Source: an uncultured Roseburia sp. (lineage in GTDB: Bacteria; Bacillota; Clostridia; Lachnospirales; Lachnospiraceae). From it: a stretch of 17,606 bases of DNA. The notes beneath the pieces are model-generated. The model ran no database searches, had not been told where the DNA came from, and saw nothing but the letters and a program-made list of their open reading frames with translations. The stretch is taken from assembly GCA_947070915.1 (NCBI GenBank), contig CAMTDY010000042.1, positions 1-17,606 of the forward strand, in the 5' to 3' direction. Made by a program: the position numbers and the translations under genes. Of the stretch, positions 1 through 5,809 are shown piece by piece. How positions within the stretch are numbered: the first letter of the stretch is position 1; every line of letters begins with the position of its first letter.

Positions 1-48
1 CGCGATGTAGCTCCGTCTCGTGGGCTCGGAGATGTGTATAAGAGACAG
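1..48 (+). other. Illumina Nextera adapter remnant (non-genomic)
   Basis: Positions 15-48 match the Nextera read-2 adapter: GTCTCGTGGGCTCGG at 15-29, then the 19-base Tn5 mosaic end AGATGTGTATAAGAGACAG at 30-48. The eight bases at 7-14 (GTAGCTCC) sit exactly where an i7 index would be, and 1-6 (CGCGAT) differ by one base from the CGAGAT end of the index primer. I recall GTAGCTCC as a standard Nextera XT i7 index. This is library sequence left on the contig end, not a native transposon end. Confidence 0.97.
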
Positions 49-155
49 GGGTTTTTTTACACATAAAATCACAAAAAAGGCATTTTTGATCGTAAAATTA
101 TCCGTTTACTACAAATTTCTCCTATCTTGAATAAACTTGTTCTAATTTAACTATT
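49..155. other. AT-rich stretch without a recognisable gene
   Basis: This short region lies between the adapter and the stop codon of the lipoprotein gene. Minus-strand reading after that stop shows an AGGAG-like sequence, but the frames that follow close within a few codons; the ATG at 83 is stopped after four codons. I see no terminator hairpin or RNA gene. The true neighbouring gene was probably lost at the contig break. Confidence 0.5.
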
Positions 156-1199
156 TCACTGCTTGCCAAGCGCATATTCAAATACATACATTTTAATACC
201 TTCCTCAACAGCTTCCTGGCTCATTAATACTACATTTCCATCTTTCTCTAAAAGCCCCATTATATTATCTCCTGCACTACTAAAAGCTTTGCCCTCTGAA
301 GCTGAGATCAACTTCTCTTTTCTTTTTGTTGCTTCATCCAACTCATAAATTCCAGAGGGTGTCATAATCAAGATTTCTTCTTCCTCTTTTTCAAACACTT
401 CGATCTGCAATTCTGTCCCCACACTATCGGAACGAAGCAATGCCTCCTCTTCTAAAGAAAATATTTCTACTGCCTTCCCACCGTCTTCTGAAATTTTTAC
501 TATCTGAGAATTCATATTATCTACAGCATAAAATTGATCACGTCCCATAAATAACTTATGTGGCATGCCGTTATAAAAACCTTCTTGCTCACCCGAACTG
601 GGGTCATACCATTCAACGTCACCATTCGCTTTCTGGATCAAGACATTTCCACTTTCAAAAACCCCAACATATACGGGGATTGACTCCATATCGTCTTTTT
701 TCCCCAAGCAAGACAACGGAACCTTATCCACTTCATTTGTTTCTTCATTGATTTTATATAAATCGAATGTCAGACTGTCCGCATTATTTTGAAATAATGC
801 ATACAACTTCATATCAAAACCACAACATATAAAAGATAAAGACGCCCCTTTTGCCAGTTTTCCCTTTATTACATTTCCCCATGGGACCTCTTCTTTTCGC
901 CAGCCCTCTGACTTATCATAAGAATACTTATAAAATGTTTCTTTTAAGTTTTCTTCATTAATTGTCTTATAATAAAAAACATATTTTCCCTTCACATCCA
1001 ACAAGCAATTACTAACAACTACGTCCATAACTGACAATTCGCTTCTGATACTTTGGGAAATATCTCTCTCCACAAAATCACTCTTTTTATCCACTGATAT
1101 TGGTTCTTTACTTTTTATTGGTTTAACTTCTTTTTCCTCAGAACATCCAGAAACAAGAAACAAAATGATAAACATTAACAAAAAAATATACCTGTTCAA
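156..1199 (-). CDS. Predicted lipoprotein of unknown function
   Basis: The product is about 347 aa. It has a type II signal peptide: a short basic start (NRY), a hydrophobic core and the lipobox LVSGC, with the lipidated Cys near residue 19. A lysine/glutamate-rich linker follows. The mature part is rich in short beta-type segments with Gly/Asp turns, for example residues containing EWYDPSSGEQ, suggesting a propeller-like extracytoplasmic fold; that is inference. I recognise no family. Start choice: the frame is open from a GTG at 1206-1208, but an AGGAG at 1208-1212 overlaps that GTG and lies 8 bases before an in-frame TTG at 1197-1199, so TTG is the likelier start. The gene begins 37 bases after the membrane-protein gene and is probably co-transcribed with it. 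Base use is much more AT-rich than in the genes to the right. Confidence 0.75.
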   Translation of the reverse strand: MNRYIFLLMFIILFLVSGCSEEKEVKPIKSKEPISVDKKSDFVERDISQSIRSELSVMDVVVSNCLLDVKGKYVFYYKTINEENLKETFYKYSYDKSEGWRKEEVPWGNVIKGKLAKGASLSFICCGFDMKLYALFQNNADSLTFDLYKINEETNEVDKVPLSCLGKKDDMESIPVYVGVFESGNVLIQKANGDVEWYDPSSGEQEGFYNGMPHKLFMGRDQFYAVDNMNSQIVKISEDGGKAVEIFSLEEEALLRSDSVGTELQIEVFEKEEEEILIMTPSGIYELDEATKRKEKLISASEGKAFSSAGDNIMGLLEKDGNVVLMSQEAVEEGIKMYVFEYALGKQ

Positions 1200-1236
1200 A
1201 ACATACACTCCTTTTATTGTTAAATTAAATTTACAA

Positions 1237-2214
1237 CTAATCTTTAAAATGCAGTTCCATGCGTTTTATATCACTCTCTGTATAATGATAGATGGGATAA
1301 AACCTGCAGACCGCAATAATGACAATATCCAAGATAAGCAATATCGCAACATATTCATAACTAAATTTCATTGCATTTGTCGTAATCAATACATCTGACA
1401 ATCCACAAAGGAACACTTGGGTTTTACTCGCAAATACCACAACGACTCCCACTGCTGAAGGCAGTATATGTAAACACATTAATAATAAATCAATCACATA
1501 TTGTCGTTTTCGCAAAAGCCGATTAAAAAAAACAATTAAATATTGTAACGTAAAGATCCCAAACAACCTTATGAGATACATAATCCTCACCACCCCGTAA
1601 ATTGGAAATTCTCCAAATTCTCCAACGCTTATTGCAGGATAACCTGCTCCAGAATAGCCAAAAAAAATAAGTATCCAGATCAGTTCAGTAAGATATGCGA
1701 TTCCCCCAATAACTATAGTATACAAAATACATCTTAATAATGTGATCTTTTCTTTTTTATAATATAAAAACATACTTAGAACAATAACGATGATCGCTTG
1801 AAAAAAGTGAAAGTATTCTCCTTCTATACCAAACAATTTTTTATATCCCTCCTGATAAATAAATAAGGGTATAGCCTTTTCCTCCAACGCACCCTCCATT
1901 CCTGCCTTCTCCAATGGGACTTCAATATAAACATATCCTTTTTCGTCTTTTACTTCAGGAAGATATGCGGTAACACGATTATGTTCCAAATTCTCCATCC
2001 AATCAATCTGCTTCATTAATCTATCAAAATCCGTCTTAGAAATTTGAGATCTATCCGCATTCACCTGGTTCCTTGCATCCATATACCTTAATCCTTCGTA
2101 CTTCTTACACACCTTTCGGTAATTTCCCTCCATCGAATATTGAAAACTCATCACAATAAAAAAGCAAAACTGTAGCAGAATAACAAATATGGTAACAATG
2201 TAAAATTTTTTCAT
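1237..2214 (-). CDS. Multi-pass membrane protein of unknown function
   Basis: The product is 325 aa. One N-terminal helix (residues 5-25) is followed by a soluble, probably extracytoplasmic segment (about 30-133) rich in charged residues. Five further hydrophobic segments lie at about 135-152, 160-186, 208-230, 240-262 and 285-303, and the C-terminus is charged. I see no catalytic or transporter motif and do not assign a family. The start ATG has GGAGG six bases upstream. It is the first gene of a two-gene operon with the downstream lipoprotein, so the two may work together at the cell surface. The promoter at 2256-2284 should drive it. It is AT-rich (a sampled 60-base line is 30% G+C) compared with the Mnh operon (a sampled line is 58%), which fits recent acquisition but does not prove it. 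Confidence 0.75.
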   Translation of the reverse strand: MKKFYIVTIFVILLQFCFFIVMSFQYSMEGNYRKVCKKYEGLRYMDARNQVNADRSQISKTDFDRLMKQIDWMENLEHNRVTAYLPEVKDEKGYVYIEVPLEKAGMEGALEEKAIPLFIYQEGYKKLFGIEGEYFHFFQAIIVIVLSMFLYYKKEKITLLRCILYTIVIGGIAYLTELIWILIFFGYSGAGYPAISVGEFGEFPIYGVVRIMYLIRLFGIFTLQYLIVFFNRLLRKRQYVIDLLLMCLHILPSAVGVVVVFASKTQVFLCGLSDVLITTNAMKFSYEYVAILLILDIVIIAVCRFYPIYHYTESDIKRMELHFKD

Positions 2215-2255
2215 CCATCCCCTCCAATTATATAAAAGATTCTTCTATATTTTTT

Positions 2256-2284
2256 ATTATATCAGAAAATTTTTCCATACTCAA
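2256..2284 (-). promoter_or_regulatory. Sigma-A promoter with extended -10
   Basis: On the minus strand, TTGAGT (2279-2284) is followed by a 17-base spacer and TATAAT (2256-2261). TG sits one base before the -10 (TGATATAAT), an extended -10. It lies about 40 bases before the membrane-protein start. The -35 is only 18 bases from the insertion sequence end at 2303, so all promoter elements are in host DNA. Confidence 0.8.
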
Positions 2285-2302
2285 GAATTCCATTGAAATA
2301 TT

Positions 2303-2318
2303 GGTTAGGGTGTCAAAA
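2303..2318 (+). repeat. Insertion sequence left terminal inverted repeat
   Basis: The sequence GGTTAGGGTGTCAAAA is perfectly complementary to 4100-4115. Inside this repeat, GTAGCA aligns with CTTAGCA at the other end after a one-base gap. Confidence 0.88.
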
Positions 2319-2423
2319 GTAGCAATTTAAACTGCCATGTTTCCACCAAGGATACTTTTTTTGAAATAGCAGCTCATATTTTATGGATCCGCCGTATATT
2401 CATGGGGCTACTTCCCCTGATTA

Positions 2424-2846
2424 TCAGGCTAATGCCGGATTTTGGGCAGATCTCCCCCTTGTCTTTCTGTTATGTTTTAGTAGCTTGTTAAAGTTATATG
2501 CACCAATTTTAAACAGAAAGAACTGCCGGGAACGCAGATACCCCAATACCGGAATGTCATCGACATGGTACCTTCTCCGGAGCACGGATGGAATTCCTTC
2601 TACCGCATTCCGCTTGCGGGTCAGCTGCCTGTATTCATCGGTAGAAAGTCTGGCAAGATACCTTGCCCGTTCGGCCATTTTGACTGACACATGGACCGCG
2701 TAGTTTTTCCTCTGCTCCCTGGCTTTGCATTCCTCCCTGTGGGGACATTTTTCGCAGCATTCCCTGGCAAACAGCGCCCTGCTTATGCCTGTTTTGGGAT
2801 AAAATGTGGTTTTTACCGGGATATTGCCCATCGGACAGCCTGTCAC
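2424..2846 (-). pseudogene. IS1182-family transposase, C-terminal part
   Basis: This is the C-terminal 140 aa of the same transposase; in the corrected frame it extends up to the A-run at 2897. It contains a cysteine cluster (CCEKCPHREEC), usual before the last catalytic block in this family, and the conserved KRNAVEGIPSVLRRRY with the probable catalytic Glu. FFLFKIGAYNFNKLL follows. The ATG at its start is an internal methionine (VTGCPMG context) with no convincing ribosome site, so separate translation is unlikely. The stop is 121 bases from the element end. Confidence 0.88.
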
Positions 2847-4024
2847 CTGCCTGCCGTCTTCCGTAAAGGTAAACCCGGCAAAAATTTTATTGGCCGTTTT
2901 TCTGAAAGCGCTGTAGTGATGAGTTCTGTGTTTTTAGATGCCGCTAATTCCTGATTTTCAGTCCCGCTGTAAGAGTCATCTGCAATCACGGTCTCCGGAG
3001 CGGCATTGTCCGGACGGCTGTTAAGATACTCTTTGCAGAATGCACTGTCACTATGGGTGTTTTTTTCATACCCCACACCGGTGATAAGGCTGTCACCATT
3101 TTCCCCGACAGTCTCCACGATGTTGCCCACATAGCCTTTATGGTCCCTGCCTGCCTTGTAACGGTAGGATGCATCGGGATCCGAAGGGTTCTGAAGGCTT
3201 GAGGATGTGATCTCTTTCCTGTCCTTTGCAACAGGGGCACCCGATTCATCCATCCTGCTCTGTTCCGCGAGCACCCGGTACTCCTGGAATTCGTGCCATG
3301 TGTCGTCATCCATGACGGCTTTGGCCTGTGCAGCCTCCCGGAGCGCTTTTTCCAGCCGGGGTGTTACGTCATCACCTTTGCAGTGATAAATCATGTTGTT
3401 GTGATCATCAGGGTCCAGATAGTGGAGAAGCCCTTTTGGTATGAGTTCCTCATTGCCGAGACGGTGTATCAGTCTGACTGCATTTGCGGTGGTGGAATAA
3501 ATGATCTCCAGCCTTGACATGCGCCTGCATCTAGAGGCGATCATGAGGCTGTCCATACGCTTTATATTAGAGTTCAGATCCATATAATCTGAATAAATTT
3601 CGGAAAGGTGCATCATTTCTTCCTGTAACAGATTCTGTCCTGTCTCCAATTCGTAATGATAGAGGCGTTCCCGAAATCGGCTGAACGTCCGATCACTGAC
3701 AGGCTGTTCCGGAAGATGTGTCGTATGGAGCGCATACTGATACCGGAGATCACAGCAAATGGATTCAAGCAGTTCGTCATCATTGAGGTTGTTGTTTTCC
3801 TTCAATATCAATGCCCCGACAATGAAATTCACAGGGGTGTTGGGCCTGGAACATTTATTACTGCTATAAAGAACAGAAAATCGTTCTTCGTTGATAGCTG
3901 GGAAAACAATATCTGCAAAATCCCTGCACCAGGAATTCATAATGATCTTCTGCGTGCGCGGTGTTTGGTTTATAAAACTGTCATCCAGCGTGATCTGCTG
4001 GTTTTGATTAAGTTTAAAAGACAT
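2843..4024 (-). pseudogene. IS1182-family transposase, N-terminal part
   Basis: This frame encodes 393 aa, but only about the first 376 are in the family-consistent frame. It holds the N-terminal DNA-binding region, the first catalytic Asp in KRMDSLMIA (D158), the family segment DPDASYRYKAGRDHKGY (about 283-298) and the second Asp in IADDSYSG (349-350). After Ser-Glu-Lys (374-376) the frame changes in a run of five A (plus-strand T 2897-2901). Reading one base back restores the expected SEKTANKIFAGFTFTEDG continuation. The glutamate of the DDE triad is therefore in the other piece. The start ATG has GAGG eight bases upstream. Either one A was lost, making an inactive gene, or a -1 slip on the A-run makes the full protein of about 533 aa. 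Confidence 0.88.
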
Positions 4025-4033
4025 ATCCTATAC

Positions 4034-4085
4034 CTCACTTCTGATGATATGTTTCTATTATAACAAAGAAGTGAGAATTTGTGGA
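4034..4085 (-). promoter_or_regulatory. Transposase promoter enclosed by an inverted repeat
   Basis: On the minus strand, TCCACA (4080-4085), a 17-base spacer and TATAAT (4057-4062) form a plausible promoter for the transposase. A 9-bp inverted repeat, CTCACTTCT at 4034-4042 and AGAAGTGAG at 4067-4075 on the plus strand, encloses the -10. Transcripts from this promoter carry only the start-proximal arm. Transcripts entering from outside carry both arms and could fold a hairpin covering part of the GAGG ribosome site. The arrangement is visible; the function is inferred. Confidence 0.55.
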
Positions 4086-4099
4086 GGCTTGGTGCTAAG

Positions 4100-4115
4100 T
4101 TTTGACACCCTAACC
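4100..4115 (-). repeat. Insertion sequence right terminal inverted repeat
   Basis: TTTTGACACCCTAACC is the exact reverse complement of the left repeat. The outer edge is taken at 4115 because the match ends there and ATT flanks both sides. Confidence 0.88.
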
Positions 4116-4153
4116 ATTATTACAAAAAAATACAAAGTTTTAACATTGAAAAA

Positions 4154-4192
4154 TGCACCTTAAAACCAAGACCCTCCTGGTTTTAAGGTGCA
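4154..4192 (-). terminator. Rho-independent terminator after spoVAE
   Basis: A perfect 14-bp stem (4155-4168 with 4178-4191) has a 9-base loop and an added T-A pair at the base. On the minus strand it is followed by ATTTTTC. It lies about 50 bases past the spoVAE stop, so it ends the spoVAD-spoVAE transcript before the insertion sequence. Confidence 0.88.
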
Positions 4193-4243
4193 AAGGGACC
4201 AAACCTGTTTTTACTTCTCTATTATAACTTTCCCGCTGATGCA

Positions 4244-4597
4244 CTAGGACATCTTCGGCTTAAACACCAGTGCCGCCAGAAAACTCAGGATCAACGCTCC
4301 AGCGATCCCCACGGCGGCCTGTTCCAGCCCGCCGTAAAAGATCCCCACAAAGCCCTGGCTGTCCACCGCTTCCTTGACTCCCTTAAATAACAGATGCCCG
4401 AAACCGATCAGGGGAACCGTGGCACCGGCCTTTGCCCAGTTGGCAAAGGGCTCATAGATGCGGATAGCACTCATCACCGCTCCCAGACATACCAGAATAA
4501 CCATGATCCGTCCGGGAAGAAGTTTTGTGTTATCCATGACGATCTGTACCACCGCACAGATGGCGCCGCCTACCAAAAAAGTTATTAAATAATCCAT
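4244..4597 (-). CDS. spoVAE: Stage V sporulation protein AE (SpoVAE)
   Basis: The product is 117 aa, the usual size for the short SpoVAE form, and is mostly hydrophobic with about three to four membrane segments. Family-typical stretches are DNTKLLPGRIMV (about 22-33), GATVPLIGFG (58-67) and the GGLEQAAVGI region (89-98). SpoVA proteins form the inner forespore-membrane channel that takes up dipicolinic acid with calcium in sporulation and releases it in germination. The ATG has AAAGGAG seven bases upstream and lies 15 bases after the spoVAD stop, so the two genes are co-transcribed. A strong terminator follows. Expression is expected in the forespore under sigma-G by analogy with the family; I could not place that promoter with certainty. 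Confidence 0.93.
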   Translation of the reverse strand: MDYLITFLVGGAICAVVQIVMDNTKLLPGRIMVILVCLGAVMSAIRIYEPFANWAKAGATVPLIGFGHLLFKGVKEAVDSQGFVGIFYGGLEQAAVGIAGALILSFLAALVFKPKMS

Positions 4598-4612
4598 ATT
4601 CCTGCTCCTTTC

Positions 4613-5650
4613 TTACTGTGCGGTCTCCAGCATTACCCCGTGGGCAATGCCCGGTACGCTGTTTCCCTCATTAAAACTCACCGTGGAGAGCAGTGCTCCC
4701 GTCGGCACAAAGAGAACACGCTTCCATTCGTGCTTCCGCATCTTGTTGAGAATGTAACCCGTGAGGGTGATCGCACTGCAGCCGCAGCCGCTTCCGCCGG
4801 CATTGGTATCCTGCTCTTCGTTGTAGTAGATCTCTGTACCGCAGTCCATGTGCTGCTTGCTGATATCATAGCCATAGCCCAGCAGCATGTCTTTCAAGAT
4901 ACGCTGTCCGATGGTTCCCAGATCCCCCGTGATGATCTTGTCATAATAATCTGGCTGAATCCCAAAATCTTTCAGGTTGTTTAAAATACAGTCACAGGCT
5001 GCCGGAGCCATGCACGCCCCCATATTCATACTGTCCTTGATGCCATAATCCGTGATCACCCCTGTTGTCAGTCCGGAGATCTGTACATAGGCGGTCTCCT
5101 TGCGTTTCCAGCTGCCATCTCCTTTGCCCAGCACCACAGCGCCGCTCCCTGTCACCGTCCACGTAGATGAGTAGGGCCGCTGGTTGCCATAAGCCAGGGG
5201 AAAACGAAACTGTTTTTCTGCACTGGCAAAATGACTGGACGTAAGCGCCACCACATAGTCGGCAAAACCACCCTCCACCAGCATAGAGCCAATACCCATG
5301 GACTCTCCCATGGTGGAGCAGGCGCCGTACACTCCAAACATCGGGATATTAAAATTCATGATCCCAAATGAGGTGGCGATCAGCTGTCCCAGCAGATCCC
5401 CGGCAACGATATAGCGGATATCTCCGGGTTCCAGGCCGGCATTGCGTATCGCGATATCCGTCGCGATATGCTGCATTTTGCTCTCGGCCTCCTCCCAGGT
5501 GTTGCCGCCAAAAAGCGGATCCGTCTCCACAAAGTCGAAATATTTTCCGAAGGCTCCATTTCCTTCTTTTTCCCCTGCCACTGACGCTGCGCCGATGATA
5601 CAGGGCGGGACCTCAAACTGGACACTTCGTTTACCAACAGTCTTTTCCAT
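4613..5650 (-). CDS. spoVAD: Stage V sporulation protein AD (SpoVAD)
   Basis: The product is 345 aa with a thiolase-like fold. Recognisable family segments are IVAGDLLGQ (81-89), YGACSTMGESM with the thiolase-position Cys at 111, TSSHFASAEKQFRFP (137-151), TVTGSGAVVL (165-174), MAPAACD (214-220), DCGTEIYY and AGGSGCGCSA (284-293), then PTGALLST (316-323). SpoVAD binds dipicolinic acid and supports its uptake into the forespore. Start choice: the frame stays open back to 5800, but the extra 50 residues run through the secDF terminator hairpin. The ATG at 5648-5650 has GGAG nine bases upstream and gives the normal family length. spoVAC, which usually precedes spoVAD, is not present here; secDF is the upstream neighbour. 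Confidence 0.93.
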   Translation of the reverse strand: MEKTVGKRSVQFEVPPCIIGAASVAGEKEGNGAFGKYFDFVETDPLFGGNTWEEAESKMQHIATDIAIRNAGLEPGDIRYIVAGDLLGQLIATSFGIMNFNIPMFGVYGACSTMGESMGIGSMLVEGGFADYVVALTSSHFASAEKQFRFPLAYGNQRPYSSTWTVTGSGAVVLGKGDGSWKRKETAYVQISGLTTGVITDYGIKDSMNMGACMAPAACDCILNNLKDFGIQPDYYDKIITGDLGTIGQRILKDMLLGYGYDISKQHMDCGTEIYYNEEQDTNAGGSGCGCSAITLTGYILNKMRKHEWKRVLFVPTGALLSTVSFNEGNSVPGIAHGVMLETAQ

Positions 5651-5732
5651 ATCTTCATTCTCCATTCCGTGCACACTGAATATCATACCGTATACCAGAA
5701 ATACGAAGGTATTCTCCTTTACCTTTGCATAA

Positions 5733-5774
5733 AAAAGATGCACATACCATTTTCCCATAGTATGTGCATCTTTT
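5733..5774 (-). terminator. Rho-independent terminator after secDF
   Basis: A perfect 15-bp stem (5733-5747 with 5760-5774) has a 12-base loop. On the minus strand the GATGCACATAC stem is followed by a run of six T, so it terminates secDF transcription before spoVAD. The plus-strand side also ends in TTTT, so some two-way activity is possible. Confidence 0.88.
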
Positions 5775-5809
5775 CTATTTTCATCCATTGAAAAAATCAA
5801 GATTGTTAT

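Larger units (their letters stand above)
2303..4115 (-). mobile_element. IS1182-family insertion sequence
   Basis: The element is 1,813 bp and bounded by perfect 16-bp inverted repeats (2303-2318 and 4100-4115); similarity continues imperfectly inward (TAGCA on both sides). The triplet ATT lies directly outside both ends (2300-2302, 4116-4118) and may be a target duplication, though three bases can match by chance. The single transposase, on the minus strand, fills most of the element and matches IS1182-type DDE transposases. The length is within the family range. It sits in an intergenic space, between the spoVAE terminator and the promoter of the AT-rich operon, so it disrupts no visible gene. 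Confidence 0.9.

Noticed and set aside
30..48. Native Tn5/IS50 end
   Set aside because: The mosaic end is attached to the synthetic Nextera adapter, which identifies it as library sequence.
49..83. Start of another minus-strand gene beyond the lipoprotein
   Set aside because: The ATG at 83 meets a stop after four codons and no other frame with a ribosome site stays open.
2383..2703. Plus-strand open frame inside the insertion sequence
   Set aside because: It lies opposite the conserved transposase C-terminus and has no ribosome site or recognisable domain.
5651..5735. Sigma-G promoter for spoVAD
   Set aside because: A GAATA followed about 18 bases later by GGTATGATA-like sequence was seen on the minus strand, but it matches the consensus too poorly to annotate.
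5651..5800. N-terminal extension of SpoVAD by 50 residues
   Set aside because: It would be translated across the secDF terminator hairpin, has no family resemblance and exceeds the usual SpoVAD length.
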